A stretch of 64,000 nt of DNA from Acinetobacter junii CIP 64.5 (GCF_000368765.1 NZ_KB849655.1:702215-766214), one strand, 5' to 3'; positions 37,583 through 47,059 are shown, numbered from the stretch's first letter. Program-made: numbers and translations. The notes: generated by a model from the sequence alone, not told the origin.

Positions 37583-38761
37583 TTAACGTTTTGGTAATGG
37601 TATGTACTGTGACTGAGCATTTTGTTGAACTTTTCGCTCACCAACTTTCACTTGCAGCGTTTGTTGTTTTCCATCACGCTCAACGATCACATTAATGATG
37701 CTTTCAGGTGCTTGTAATGCAACATAATTAATTAAGTGTGATGCGGATGTAATCTGCTCATTATTCACTTGAATAATTTTATCATTACGCTTCACCCCTG
37801 CTTCATCCGCAGGTCCACCACGTAAAACATCTGCAACAACAACACCCACAGATTTGGCTGCTAATACATCTTGCTCGACCGTGTTCGGAATTAAGCTAAT
37901 ACCTAACCAACCACGCACAACACGTCCATCTTTCAAAATTGAATTTAGAACCTGTTGGCAGACATTTGCAGGAATCGCAAAACCAATTCCAAGTGATCCA
38001 CCTGATTGCGAGAAAATAGCGGTATTTACACCGATTAAATTACCAGCGACATCAATTAATGCACCGCCAGAGTTACCTGGGTTAATTGCAGCATCTGTTT
38101 GAATAAAGTCTTCGTAAGTATTAATACCAAGATCAGAACGACCAGTGGCAGAGATAATCCCTTGAGTCACGGTTTGCCCTACACCAAATGGATTGCCAAT
38201 TGCGAGAACGACATCACCAACTTCATTACCACTCAATTTGAATGGCAATACAGGAAGCTTATCCAACTCAATTTTAATCACAGCTAGATCAGTATCAGGG
38301 TCAGTGCCGATCACTTTCGCTTCTGCACGACGACCATCATGCAAAGCAACCACAATATGTTCAGCCTGAGCGATCACATGATTATTCGTCAGAATATAAC
38401 CATCTGCACGAACGATTACCCCAGAACCTAAACTATTTTCATTCTGTGGTTGTTGTGGCATTTGATTACCAAAAAACTCACGAAATACAGGATCATTGAG
38501 CAATGGATGATTCAACTGTTTGACTTTTTGTGTAGTAAAAATATTGACTACAGCAGGTGCAGCAACTTTAACTGCAGCACTATATGAAACAACGCCACCA
38601 GCTCGTGTCGTATCAATCAGAGGTTCAACTTTTTCAGCAGGCATTTTTACACCATCAGCTGCAACTGTTGGTTTAGGTTGATGAAATCTCTGCCAAGCCA
38701 GAAAACTAAATATAACAAGAATGAGTAATACCCAAGGTAACCATGTAAATGCACGGCGCAC
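37583..38761 (-). CDS. Membrane-anchored periplasmic serine protease, DegS/AlgW-type
   Basis: HtrA-family protease of 392 aa with one N-terminal transmembrane anchor (residues ~8-23), a trypsin-like domain and one PDZ domain (~285-375; GWLGISL, VADVLRGGPADEAGVKRND). The catalytic triad is visible: His128 (TNNHVIA), Asp158 (DTDLAVIKI), Ser231 (NPGNSGGAL). One PDZ domain plus a membrane anchor fit DegS/AlgW, which in other gammaproteobacteria start envelope-stress RseA/MucA cleavage. Start is GTG 38761 with AGAGG 9 nt before. Confidence 0.9.
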   Translation of the reverse strand: MRRAFTWLPWVLLILVIFSFLAWQRFHQPKPTVAADGVKMPAEKVEPLIDTTRAGGVVSYSAAVKVAAPAVVNIFTTQKVKQLNHPLLNDPVFREFFGNQMPQQPQNENSLGSGVIVRADGYILTNNHVIAQAEHIVVALHDGRRAEAKVIGTDPDTDLAVIKIELDKLPVLPFKLSGNEVGDVVLAIGNPFGVGQTVTQGIISATGRSDLGINTYEDFIQTDAAINPGNSGGALIDVAGNLIGVNTAIFSQSGGSLGIGFAIPANVCQQVLNSILKDGRVVRGWLGISLIPNTVEQDVLAAKSVGVVVADVLRGGPADEAGVKRNDKIIQVNNEQITSASHLINYVALQAPESIINVIVERDGKQQTLQVKVGERKVQQNAQSQYIPLPKR

Positions 38762-38950
38762 GTCTATTATCCTCTAGGCGAAATTAGTTTATGAGTAAGT
38801 AAAATATTGATGAACTAGAAATTTCTATCATTGTAAAGTAAATACCTTAAAATCAATGCAAAAGTTAAAAAAGTTTTGTCTAGCTTTAGTTACATTTAAA
38901 AATATGTTTTTATTATTCACAATGAGAGTGTTAACAATCTGAGGATAAGC

Positions 38951-39709
38951 ATGGCTAATTTGCATGAAATTGTGCAATGGTGTAATCAAACTTTAAAAAC
39001 CAACGAATTTAAAGACTATGCTCCTAACGGCTTACAAATTGAAGGTCGAACTGAAGTTAATAAAATTCTTTGCGCTGTCACAGCATCTGAAGATGCAATT
39101 GATGCAGCAATTGAGCAAAATGCTGATGTTTTGCTCGTACATCATGGTTACTTTTGGAAAGGCGAACCGTATCCAATCACAGGAATGCGCGGTAATCGAA
39201 TTAAGAAATTAATCCAAAATAATATCTCTTTAGTGGCTTACCATTTACCTTTGGATTCACATCCCACGCTTGGTAATAATGCCGCAATTGCAGATTTAAT
39301 TGGTTTAAACCATTTGGAAGCTTTGGATCCATTTGAAAAGCATCCAATTGGCAATATTGGCTACCTAGAAAGTCCATTAAGCCCTGAACAGTTCAAAGAA
39401 AAGTTAAAAAATATTTTTGATTTTAATATTCTCCATTTACCTTGCAGCAAAAACACTATTCACAAGGTAGGTTTTTGTACTGGAGGCGCTCAAGATTTCA
39501 TTGCAAAAGCAGCTGAAGCCAATTGTGATGCATACATATCTGGTGAAGTCAGCGAACGCACTTTCTACGAAGCAAAAGAGCAAAACATCCATTATTTTGC
39601 ATGTGGTCACCATGCAACAGAACGTTATGGCGTTCAACGTTTAGCTAAGGCAATCGCAACACAATTTTCAGTAGATACAGATTATTTTGAGTTAAACAAT
39701 CCGATTTAA
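38951..39709 (+). CDS. Nif3-like dinuclear metal protein (YbgI family)
   Basis: A 252-aa protein of the NIF3/YbgI family (often labelled GTP cyclohydrolase 1 type 2 homologue). Metal-ligand motifs are present: VHHGYFW (His-His), YHLPLDSHP (His, Asp) and the C-terminal CGHHATERYG (His, Glu); GFCTGGAQD matches the family. The real substrate is not settled for this family. Its start ATG 38951 follows TGAGGATAAGC. It is divergent from the protease gene. Confidence 0.9.
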   Translation: MANLHEIVQWCNQTLKTNEFKDYAPNGLQIEGRTEVNKILCAVTASEDAIDAAIEQNADVLLVHHGYFWKGEPYPITGMRGNRIKKLIQNNISLVAYHLPLDSHPTLGNNAAIADLIGLNHLEALDPFEKHPIGNIGYLESPLSPEQFKEKLKNIFDFNILHLPCSKNTIHKVGFCTGGAQDFIAKAAEANCDAYISGEVSERTFYEAKEQNIHYFACGHHATERYGVQRLAKAIATQFSVDTDYFELNNPI

Positions 39710-39853
39710 TTAAATTGAATAATCCGATTTCATTTATCGTTTTTAATTGAACCTTTATTGTATATCGTTCTTTAAAAGACTGCCCTATTGTGTTTGGAAT
39801 CATTTACAATAGAGCCACTTAACGTAAAACCCAGCAATTGCAAGGATTGGAAC

Positions 39854-40480
39854 ATGACAACCATTACTTTACCTGCACTTCCATATGGCTATGATGATTT
39901 AGCTCCACATATTACTCGCGAAACTTTAGAATACCATCACGATAAACATCACAATACTTATGTTGTTAACTTAAACAACTTAATCAAAGGCACAGACCTT
40001 GAAGGTAAATCTTTAGAAGAGATCATCAAAGCATCTGCTGGTGATGCTTCTAAAGCAGGTATCTTCAACAATGCTGCTCAAGTATGGAACCATACATTCT
40101 ACTGGAACAGCATGAAGCCAAACGGTGGTGGTAAACCAACTGGCGCGATCGCTGCGAAAATCGAAGAAGCTTTTGGTAGCTATGAAAAATTTGCAGAAGA
40201 ATTCACTGCTGCTGCAACAACTCAATTCGGTTCAGGTTGGGCTTGGTTAGTTGCTGATGAAGTTAACGGTAAATTATCAATTACTAAAACTTCAAACGCA
40301 GATACTCCACTTGCACACGGTCAAGTTGCAGTATTAACAATTGACGTATGGGAACATGCTTACTACATCGATTTCCGTAACCTACGTCCAAAATACATCG
40401 CTACTTTCTTAGAAAGCTTAGTGAACTGGGACTACGCTAACGCTAAATTAGCTGGTCAGCCAGCTGGTGTAGAGAAATAA
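39854..40480 (+). CDS. sodB: Iron superoxide dismutase
   Basis: Cytoplasmic enzyme, 208 aa from ATG 39854 (MTTITLPALPYGYDDLAPHI). Metal ligands are in LEYHHDKHHNTYV (His), AAQVWNHTFYW (His) and DVWEHAYYIDF (Asp, His). The AAQVWNHTFYW and GSGWAWL segments favour Fe over Mn. AAGGATTGGAAC precedes the start. Monocistronic with its own terminator. Confidence 0.95.
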   Translation: MTTITLPALPYGYDDLAPHITRETLEYHHDKHHNTYVVNLNNLIKGTDLEGKSLEEIIKASAGDASKAGIFNNAAQVWNHTFYWNSMKPNGGGKPTGAIAAKIEEAFGSYEKFAEEFTAAATTQFGSGWAWLVADEVNGKLSITKTSNADTPLAHGQVAVLTIDVWEHAYYIDFRNLRPKYIATFLESLVNWDYANAKLAGQPAGVEK

Positions 40481-40496
40481 TTTTTATTTCTTGCAT

Positions 40497-40526
40497 AAAA
40501 ACTGCCCATCTCGGGCAGTTTTTTTA
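40497..40526 (+). terminator. Terminator of sodB
   Basis: The stem aaactgccc/gggcagttt with a short loop is followed by seven T. Confidence 0.88.
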
Positions 40527-40586
40527 TTTATCCAATCATAAAAGAATAATTATCAAGCAAACAATTCATTTTATTTACTATTCTTG

Positions 40587-40615
40587 TTGACGCATCTGAA
40601 ATTCATCCCTAAAAT
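40587..40615 (+). promoter_or_regulatory. Sigma-70 promoter of tRNA-Asn copy 1
   Basis: TTGACG (40587-40592) and TAAAAT (40610-40615) are separated by exactly 17 bp, followed by gcgc; the mature tRNA starts 11 bp later. Confidence 0.8.
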
Positions 40616-40626
40616 GCGCATCAGAT

Positions 40627-40702
40627 TCTCCAATAGCTCAGTCGGTAGAGCGACGGACTGTTAATCCGCAGGTCCCTGGTTCGAGCCCAGGTTGGAGAGC
40701 CA
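40627..40702 (+). tRNA. tRNA-Asn(GUU), copy 1
   Basis: 76 nt with encoded CCA. Acceptor stem tctccaa/ttggaga; anticodon loop ctGTTaa; T arm cctggttcgagcccagg. It differs from copies 2 and 3 only by A6:U67 in place of C6:G67, a compensated pair. Confidence 0.97.
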
Positions 40703-40709
40703 AGATTCT

Positions 40710-40740
40710 AAAAAACCCTGATCTGATCAGGGTTTTTTTA
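40710..40740 (+). terminator. Terminator of tRNA-Asn copy 1
   Basis: The stem aaaccctgatc/gatcagggttt is followed by T residues, 8 bp after the CCA. Confidence 0.9.
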
Positions 40741-40875
40741 TTGTAAATGCTTTAATTTATTGTCATCCTTCTTGTGACCCTATGTATTTTTTATGTTGCA
40801 TCGCGTATATGTTTTAGCCCTGCGCCCTTTTCAACCCTATAATAAAAAACGATGGTCATATTAAGGAAAACCATA

Positions 40876-41184
40876 ATGAAGAAACTACTTCTCAGTTTAT
40901 TATTCTTATGCAGTCCAGTCATGGCTGCACAAACAACATGGTATGCAGGCTCGACTTATAAGGGTACTGTGACTGTCCCTATTGAAAATGGGCCAAATGT
41001 GGTCTGGAAGTGTAATGGTAAAGTTTGTAGCATGTCTGGGCCCTGGGGCAATGACCTGTCTCTGGACTCCTGTCAAAATCTGGTTTTGCGTATTGGCAAG
41101 ATTAGCTATTATAAAAATTCAGTGGGAGCAAGCTGGACAGCGCATTCGTCCCAATTAGCCCAATGCAATCAGGTTGTACGTTAA
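40876..41184 (+). CDS. Small secreted protein of unknown function
   Basis: A 102-aa protein with a signal peptide (MKKLLLSLLFLCSPVMAAQ). The mature part is rich in Trp, Gly and Cys, with four Cys residues (VWKCNGKVCSMSG, LDSCQNL, AQCNQVV) probably in two disulfides. I do not recognise the family. AAGGAA precedes ATG 40876. It sits between two tRNA-Asn units, a site where small cargo genes often settle, but its base composition is slightly more G/C-rich than its surroundings by eye only. Confidence 0.7.
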   Translation: MKKLLLSLLFLCSPVMAAQTTWYAGSTYKGTVTVPIENGPNVVWKCNGKVCSMSGPWGNDLSLDSCQNLVLRIGKISYYKNSVGASWTAHSSQLAQCNQVVR

Positions 41185-41232
41185 TATAGCGATTTTAAGC
41201 ACTTAACAGTTTATTATTTACACTGATTTTAC

Positions 41233-41261
41233 TTGACTATAAACGTCTTGCCCCCTAAAAT
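41233..41261 (+). promoter_or_regulatory. Sigma-70 promoter of tRNA-Asn copy 2
   Basis: TTGACT (41233-41238) and TAAAAT (41256-41261) with 17-bp spacing; the tRNA starts 12 bp later. Confidence 0.8.
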
Positions 41262-41272
41262 TCACTCCAGAT

Positions 41273-41348
41273 TCTCCCATAGCTCAGTCGGTAGAGCGAC
41301 GGACTGTTAATCCGCAGGTCCCTGGTTCGAGCCCAGGTGGGAGAGCCA
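41273..41348 (+). tRNA. tRNA-Asn(GUU), copy 2
   Basis: 76 nt with CCA; acceptor tctccca/tgggaga, anticodon GTT, otherwise identical to copy 1 apart from pair 6:67. Confidence 0.97.
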
Positions 41349-41354
41349 AAATTC

Positions 41355-41387
41355 TAAAAAGCCTATATCATTGATGTAGGCTTTTTT
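41355..41387 (+). terminator. Terminator of tRNA-Asn copy 2
   Basis: The stem agcctatatca/tgatgtaggct (one T-G pair) is followed by six T. Confidence 0.85.
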
Positions 41388-41503
41388 ATTTCCCCCAATT
41401 CTGTCAAATAAAATCAGTTTTCATTTCCTTATCGCTAAAATCTAGAAAATGATGATAAAAAATACAATTAAATCAATATTTAAATTTTTTAGCTTAAACT
41501 CAC

Positions 41504-41532
41504 TTGACCTACATCTGCTTCATGCATAGAAT
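41504..41532 (+). promoter_or_regulatory. Sigma-70 promoter of tRNA-Asn copy 3
   Basis: TTGACC (41504-41509) and TAGAAT (41527-41532) with 17-bp spacing; the tRNA starts 13 bp later. Confidence 0.75.
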
Positions 41533-41544
41533 GCCTACCTAGAT

Positions 41545-41620
41545 TCTCCCATAGCTCAGTCGGTAGAGCGACGGACTGTTAATCCGCAGGTCCCTGGTTC
41601 GAGCCCAGGTGGGAGAGCCA
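41545..41620 (+). tRNA. tRNA-Asn(GUU), copy 3
   Basis: 76 nt with CCA and identical to copy 2 across the mature sequence. Confidence 0.97.
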
Positions 41621-41626
41621 AATTCT

Positions 41627-41657
41627 AAAAACCCGCTCACTTTGAGTGGGTTTTTTA
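41627..41657 (+). terminator. Terminator of tRNA-Asn copy 3
   Basis: The stem aaacccgctca/tgagtgggttt (one C-G to T-G change) is followed by T residues; the next gene starts only 20 bp later. Confidence 0.85.
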
Positions 41658-41676
41658 TTAACTATTTGATTTGAAT

Positions 41677-42120
41677 ATGCTGGACTTTCTTCAAACTATT
41701 TTCCTAGTTATTGGATGCATAAGTAGTATTATTCTTCTTGTTAGCTTTGTTCCTTTTTTTCTACCTAAACAAAAATTCTTTCCTCGATCAGTCATTAGTT
41801 CATTTGAAACTCAAATGTTCCTTCGATTAAAACAAGCCTTCCCCCACTACCACGTTCTGACTCAAGTGGCTTTTAGTGCATTAATTACTAGTGATCATTA
41901 TAAAATTCGAAGCAAATTTAATCGTAAAGTTACCGACTTCGTGCTACTCAATAAAGATATGAAAGTTGTTGTGATTATTGAATTAGATGATCCGAGTCAT
42001 CTCGGAAAAGAGCAGGAAGACAAACAAAGAGATCAAATGTTACAAGAGGCAGGCTATGATGTCATTCGCTATACTGAAATTCCATCCATAAAACAATTAC
42101 AGATGGATATTCGTTCTTAA
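41677..42120 (+). CDS. DUF2726-type protein with N-terminal membrane anchor
   Basis: A 147-aa protein. One transmembrane helix (residues ~6-30, FLQTIFLVIGCISSIILLVSF) is followed by a soluble domain with FETQMFLRLKQAFPHYHVLTQVA, KFNRKVTDFVLL, VIIELDDPSH and a final YDVIRYTEIPS. This layout (polar core with D, ELD and an R/K-rich end) resembles DUF2726, a restriction-endonuclease-like fold, but activity is unproven. ATG 41677 preferred; an in-frame TTG lies 6 bp upstream. Confidence 0.7.
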   Translation: MLDFLQTIFLVIGCISSIILLVSFVPFFLPKQKFFPRSVISSFETQMFLRLKQAFPHYHVLTQVAFSALITSDHYKIRSKFNRKVTDFVLLNKDMKVVVIIELDDPSHLGKEQEDKQRDQMLQEAGYDVIRYTEIPSIKQLQMDIRS

Positions 42121-42138
42121 AAACAATGGTACAAGCAT

Positions 42139-42345
42139 TTATTCAGCATTCTTAGCTTGTTCAGCATTTTTTTGATCTTCAAACTTCTTTGCAATCTCAG
42201 CACGTTGTTGATCATATTTACGTTTTGTTTCTGCATCACTTCTTGCTGCAATAAAAGCCATACCAACAATAAATATTGGTATCAATAAACCCAAAGCCAT
42301 TAAACCCCATGGGATTTGCTTTTTTTCAACTGAATTCTGACTCAT
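42139..42345 (-). CDS. Small single-span membrane protein, unknown function
   Basis: 68 aa from ATG 42345: a short polar start, one transmembrane helix (GLMALGLLIPIFIVGMAFIAA) and a highly charged, probably helical tail (AETKRKYDQQRAEIAKKFED). Family unknown. It converges on the DUF2726-type gene, 18 bp apart. Confidence 0.6.
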   Translation of the reverse strand: MSQNSVEKKQIPWGLMALGLLIPIFIVGMAFIAARSDAETKRKYDQQRAEIAKKFEDQKNAEQAKNAE

Positions 42346-42461
42346 AGTATTCAAAATGCGCTATCAAAATCGATGCAACAATATAACAAAAAATAGCCTT
42401 ACTGATGAGACTCTTTTTTGATTTACAAGTTCTAAAATCTAATCACCATATCGTTGAATAA

Positions 42462-43802
42462 TTAAGAACTCACGCCTGTACACTGCGAGTCTTTGCTTGC
42501 ATCAATTTTCGCAGGATCAATTACCACATTTGTCTTAGCAGGCATTTTCGCTTGAATAAAGTTATAAATATCTAAGTTTTTACATACAATCGCTTGGGTA
42601 TGTGTTGCATTAAGTACAGGTTTTAATTCCACCTCATCAGAACCTAATGCCTATAAATTAGCTACCAATGCCTGAGTCACTGAGAAAGGAACGTTAGTGT
42701 CAGCTGTACCTTGTACAACTAAGACAGGCTTATCAATTCGCTTAGTTCCAGGCTGGTTATCTACCAAAAACTTCTGAACGGTTGGATTGGTTTTAAAATT
42801 GTTTGTATCTAATCCAGGGTAATCCATCACTTTTTTATCTGGATTATCCGTCATAAATTTGATGATATCTGCTTTAAACTTCTCGATGAGGCTTGCACTT
42901 GGGTCACTTTCATTATCAAGACATAAACCATTTTCACCTGTTGTACCTTCAGCAAACTCTGCTAATGATTTAGCGCGATCTTGGAAAATATCTCGATAAT
43001 CAAATCTTGGTTCATATGCTTTGATACCAACACCCGTTAAAGCAGCGTATGCCAGTAGCGTTGCGTAAGAATCTACAGACACACGATTGACTAACGGAAC
43101 ATTATTGGCTACTTCTGCCTGCTCGATGTTTGCCAATGCAGCTGGAGCGACTTCAAGAATAATCTTACCTAAACTTGAAGCTGGTGCTCCAGCAACCGCC
43201 CCTTTATAAGATACATCAGCATTTGCATATTCAGCTGTACCAATAGAAGCTTGCCCACCTTGTGACTGCCCTACTGACATCCATGCACCATTTAATTGGG
43301 TGCCATAACGATCTTTAACCGCTTGCATCGCTGAGATAGCAGATTTTGCTTCACTTGCTAAATTAAGATAAGGATGGATACCAGCCGTTCCCAAACCCTC
43401 GTAATCAGGTGCAACCACCACATAACCAGCAGCAAGTAGGGTTTCAGCTAAAATACTAAAACGCGGATTAAGCACATTATTACTAGGAGCACAGCTATCA
43501 GCGACTCCCACTGTTCCATATTCCCATACCACTACACGATAACCATCGCTTGGTGCAGCAACCTTAGGAAACATAACCATCGCAGTCGCTTTTGCTGTTT
43601 TACCCTGAACATTAGTCATGTTATAGGTCATAACTTTGATCGATGCTGCAAAAGTCAAATTATCTTTTGAATAGCTACTTTCTGAAATATATGTTTTATC
43701 TTTATTGCTTCTTGAATAACCATCATTACTGTCATTACACGCAAATAGAAATAAAGCAGAGATTGAAAAGCTAATTGCTAATCCAATTTTAGACCGTTTC
43801 AT
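42462..43802 (-). pseudogene. Secreted lipase/esterase-like alpha/beta hydrolase, broken by in-frame TAG
   Basis: Lipoprotein start at ATG 43802 (MKRSKIGLAISFSISALFLFAC, Cys after the signal). The alpha/beta hydrolase has oxyanion/strand segments (VVVAPDYEGLGTAG), a nucleophile elbow GQSQGG (Ser) and the acid loop VLVVQGTADTNVPF (Asp). The frame stops at TAG 42653-42651 after LVANL, but continues in the same frame for 62 codons to TAA 42464-42462, reading ALGSDEVELKPVLNATHTQ and onward. The His of NATHTQAIV is the expected catalytic His, so the shortened product would lack it. Upstream is the ubiCA terminator. Confidence 0.85.
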
Positions 43803-43863
43803 AAAATTTTCTTTTAGTCTTGTTTTTGTGTGCACGAAACTACACGCGACTTTATTAAGGCAT

Positions 43864-43892
43864 AAAAAAAGTGCTCTACATAGAACACTTTT
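43864..43892 (-). terminator. Terminator of ubiC-ubiA
   Basis: On the minus strand, aaaagtgttcta/tagagcactttt (one T-G pair) is followed by T residues, 17 bp after the ubiA stop. Confidence 0.8.
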
Positions 43893-43908
43893 CAACTAAT
43901 TAGTCATT

Positions 43909-44790
43909 TTAAACCACTAATTGTAAAAAGATTCCTAGAAAAATTATCATTCCAACCCATCTATTGTGACGAAATGCCCAAAAACAAAGTTGCGGATCCC
44001 TATCTAGAGTCTTAAATGTTTGATAAATAAAATCTCCAGCAACAACAATCAATCCAGCTATTCCAAAAGGTACAAGCAGACTTTCGATATACAATGCAAT
44101 GCCGATCAATACCAAACTCACAAGCTGCAACACACCAATAATTTGTATATCGTAGCGACCAAATAAAATAGCCGTCGATTTGACCCCAATTTTTAAATCA
44201 TATTCACGATCTGTGATCGCGTACTGGGTGTCATATGCTACAGTCCATGCCAAATTGCCAAAATAAAGCAACCAACAAGTCAAATCTGGGGTTTGCCCAA
44301 CAGCGGCATACGCCATTGGAATTGACCAAGAAAATGCAGCACCGAGAAAAACTTGTGGTAGATGCGTATAACGTTTCATAAATGGATATATGAACGCTAA
44401 CAATAAAGCTCCAAATGACCAATAAAATGCTTCTATAGGCAAGAACAACAACAAACTTGCACTAAGCACTACCAAGGCTAAAAAAACAAACACTGCTTCC
44501 TTGGCTTTGATCACACCTGTGGCTAAAGGACGATTTTTCGTTCGTTCTACATGTGCATCTACTTTACGATCAGCAAAATCATTAATTGCACAACCCGCAG
44601 CACGCATAAATAAGCATCCCAAAGCCATGATTAGTAATATCTTAAGATCAGGTATGCCCTTAGATGCAATCCATAACGCCCACATGGTTGGCCAAAAAAC
44701 CAATTCCGTACCAATCGGTTTATCAAATCTACATAGATAATAATAGGCTTCTAAACGTTGTCGCCATGTTATATGTTGCACTGTTTCCAT
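43909..44790 (-). CDS. ubiA: 4-hydroxybenzoate octaprenyltransferase UbiA
   Basis: Integral membrane prenyltransferase attaching the isoprenoid tail to 4-hydroxybenzoate in ubiquinone synthesis; 293 aa, about eight helices. The first Asp-rich motif is [25 protein letters not shown] (NDFADRKVD seen at ~71-79), and the second is [28 protein letters not shown] near the start is also typical. It lies 15 bp after ubiC, so the two are cotranscribed. Confidence 0.95.
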   Translation of the reverse strand: METVQHITWRQRLEAYYYLCRFDKPIGTELVFWPTMWALWIASKGIPDLKILLIMALGCLFMRAAGCAINDFADRKVDAHVERTKNRPLATGVIKAKEAVFVFLALVVLSASLLLFLPIEAFYWSFGALLLAFIYPFMKRYTHLPQVFLGAAFSWSIPMAYAAVGQTPDLTCWLLYFGNLAWTVAYDTQYAITDREYDLKIGVKSTAILFGRYDIQIIGVLQLVSLVLIGIALYIESLLVPFGIAGLIVVAGDFIYQTFKTLDRDPQLCFWAFRHNRWVGMIIFLGIFLQLVV

Positions 44791-44805
44791 GAGTAATCCT
44801 GAGAG

Positions 44806-45297
44806 TCAATGCTGTCGAATAAACTGTTCAAAAGCAGGCAAAAAAGTTTCCTGCACAATAAATTTACACCCATGCCATGTATAACAACTTTGCCTAGTCC
44901 AGCCCTCATCAAGTTGAATAACACGTCGCTCACAATGAGGATCAGTTCTTTGAAATAAGAACCAACCGATTGGCTTATTGCGTATATATTTAAATATTCT
45001 TGCTTTTTTTTGTAGACTAAGAATCGGGAAAATACTTTTTGCCTTCACCCAAGGCTCTCGCTCGCTACCATATAAATGAGTTTCACGTACCCAAGCAACA
45101 TGATGGTAAGGCATTAACATCCATTTACTGTCAGCAAATGTTAAACGTTGATAATGCTCTTTAATCCGCTCAACATGAAAATCACCACGAGCAAGATCAG
45201 TAAGTTGTTGAGTTAATGAACCTGATGCGTACAACCATTTTTTTAATTCTTTAGGAATCTGCTTTGAATTTATTGTGTTTGGTCGTAAATTTCGCAT
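44806..45297 (-). CDS. ubiC: Chorismate pyruvate-lyase UbiC
   Basis: Makes 4-hydroxybenzoate and pyruvate from chorismate, the entry to ubiquinone; 163 aa (E. coli 165). Matching segments are KKWLYASGSLTQQL, VAWVRETHLYGSEREPWVKAKSIFP and the final region with GCKFIVQETFLPAF. First gene of the ubiC-ubiA pair. Confidence 0.92.
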   Translation of the reverse strand: MRNLRPNTINSKQIPKELKKWLYASGSLTQQLTDLARGDFHVERIKEHYQRLTFADSKWMLMPYHHVAWVRETHLYGSEREPWVKAKSIFPILSLQKKARIFKYIRNKPIGWFLFQRTDPHCERRVIQLDEGWTRQSCYTWHGCKFIVQETFLPAFEQFIRQH

Positions 45298-45380
45298 GCT
45301 TGGCTCACTAAAAACATCGCATCTAGTTTACATGAATTTTTTGATAAAAAGCGTATGACTTTCAATTGAATCAAAAGCAT

Positions 45381-45412
45381 AAAAAAAGCTCGCCTAAGCG
45401 AGCTTTTTTATT
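45381..45412 (-). terminator. Terminator of glnA
   Basis: The stem aaaagctcgc/gcgagctttt has A and T flanks just beyond the glnA stop; it can act on both strands. Confidence 0.88.
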
Positions 45413-45421
45413 TGGGATGTA

Positions 45422-46831
45422 TTACAAGCTATAGTACATATCAAATTCAACTGGGTGAGTAGTCGTGTTAAGACGACGTACATCTTCAGTTTTAAGTTCG
45501 ATGTAAGCATCTAACATTTCTTTAGTGAATACACCGCCTTTTAATAAGAACTCGTGATCCGCTTTAAGAGCATCAATCGCCATTTCTAAGTTGTGAGCAA
45601 CTGTAGGGATTTTTGCTTCTTCTTCAGGAGGAAGGTCATACAAGTTCTTGTCAGCAGCTTCACCTGGGTGAATCTTGTTTTGAATACCATCAAGACCAGC
45701 CATTAACAATGCCGCAAAACCTAAGTATGGGTTCATTAATGGATCTGGGAAACGTGCTTCGATACGTTTGCCTTTAGGGCTAGAAACGTAAGGAATACGG
45801 ATAGAAGCAGAACGGTTACGTGCTGAGTAAGCAAGCATAATCGGAGCTTCATAGTGAGGAACTAAACGCTTGTACGAGTTTGTACCAGGGTTAGTAATTG
45901 CGTTCAAAGCACGAGCGTGTTTGATTACACCACCGATGAAGAACAATGCCATTTCTGATAAACCAGCATATTCATCACCAGCAAACAAGTTCTTTCCATC
46001 TTTAGAGATAGACATATGAACGTGCATACCAGAACCGTTATCACCTACCATTGGCTTAGGCATGAAAGTCGCTGTTTTGCCATATTGGTGAGCAACGTTC
46101 CAAACTGCATATTTGAACTGTTGAACTTCGTCCGCTTTACGAACTAATGTATTGAAGCTCACACCAATTTCTAATTGGCAAGAAGCAACTTCGTGGTGAT
46201 GTACTTCTACACGACCTGGACCCATGATGTCTTCAATACGTGCACACATTTCAGCACGCATGTCTTGATGTGAGTCAACTGGAGGAACTGGGAAGTAACC
46301 ACCTTTCACACGTGGACGGTGACCAGAGTTACCAGCTTCGTAATCTTTACCAGTAGACCATGCAGCTTCTTCAGCGATTAGTGTATGGCGAGCGCCAGAC
46401 ATATCGATATCCCATTTAACTTCGTCAAAAACGAAGAATTCTGGTTCTGGACCAAAGAATGCTGTATCACCGATACCTGTAGATTTTAAATATTCTTCAG
46501 CACGACGAGCAATCGAACGTGGGTCACGCTCGTAACCTTGACCAGTAGATGGCTCAATAACGTCACAAGTCACAACAACAGTTGGCTCAGCAAAGAACGG
46601 GTCAAGAAAACCTGTTTCAGCATCTGGACGTAAGATCATGTCAGAAGCTTCAATGCCTTTCCAACCAGCGATTGAAGAACCATCGAACATTTTACCATCT
46701 TCAAATGTATCTTCATCAATCGTGTCAGCTGGGTAAGTTACGTGTTGCTCTTTACCCTTAGTATCAGTAAAGCGAAAATCGACCCATTTTGCGCCACTTT
46801 CTTTGATGAGTTGAAGGACCTTGTTCGCCAT
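45422..46831 (-). CDS. glnA: Glutamine synthetase type I
   Basis: Assimilates ammonium into glutamine; 469 aa from ATG 46831 ([12 protein letters not shown]), the usual GSI size. Signatures are [65 protein letters not shown] and the adenylylation region [11 protein letters not shown] (Tyr target). GGAG lies 9 nt before 46831; an in-frame ATG at 46837 is too close to it. A sigma-54 promoter and NtrC-like sites lie upstream. Confidence 0.97.
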   Translation of the reverse strand: MANKVLQLIKESGAKWVDFRFTDTKGKEQHVTYPADTIDEDTFEDGKMFDGSSIAGWKGIEASDMILRPDAETGFLDPFFAEPTVVVTCDVIEPSTGQGYERDPRSIARRAEEYLKSTGIGDTAFFGPEPEFFVFDEVKWDIDMSGARHTLIAEEAAWSTGKDYEAGNSGHRPRVKGGYFPVPPVDSHQDMRAEMCARIEDIMGPGRVEVHHHEVASCQLEIGVSFNTLVRKADEVQQFKYAVWNVAHQYGKTATFMPKPMVGDNGSGMHVHMSISKDGKNLFAGDEYAGLSEMALFFIGGVIKHARALNAITNPGTNSYKRLVPHYEAPIMLAYSARNRSASIRIPYVSSPKGKRIEARFPDPLMNPYLGFAALLMAGLDGIQNKIHPGEAADKNLYDLPPEEEAKIPTVAHNLEMAIDALKADHEFLLKGGVFTKEMLDAYIELKTEDVRRLNTTTHPVEFDMYYSL

Positions 46832-46897
46832 GCTCATTTGCTCCAATGAAATTTATATGCACTTGTTAAGTGCGTGTTAGTTGTTGGTGTACAATTA

Positions 46898-46912
46898 GCA
46901 ATTATCATACCA
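46898..46912 (-). promoter_or_regulatory. Sigma-54 promoter of glnA
   Basis: On the minus strand TGGTATGATAATTGC fits TGGCACGNNNNTTGC with exact GG-N10-GC spacing; start near 46886, giving a ~55-nt leader to glnA. Confidence 0.75.
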
Positions 46913-47008
46913 ACAATTTTAAAGCATACCTAAAACATTGAAATTCTTTGCAGAAAAAATGCTTTAAGCTCCATGTCCTATGTCTTCTATAATGTTTGCA
47001 ATCGCAAA

Positions 47009-47025
47009 TGCACCATATTCACACA
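47009..47025. promoter_or_regulatory. Weaker NtrC-like site upstream of glnA
   Basis: TGCACCA is a perfect NtrC half-site, but the second half (tcacaca) is poor. It lies 51 bp (about five helical turns) from the better site, roughly 125-140 bp before the predicted start. Confidence 0.35.
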
Positions 47026-47059
47026 TTTCCATTCCAGCCCGTCCCCAAAAAAGACATAA

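Noticed and set aside
46994..47012. TGGTGCATTTGCGATTGC (minus strand) as a glnA sigma-54 promoter
   Set aside because: The GG to GC spacing is 13, not the required 10; the site at 46898-46912 fits exactly.
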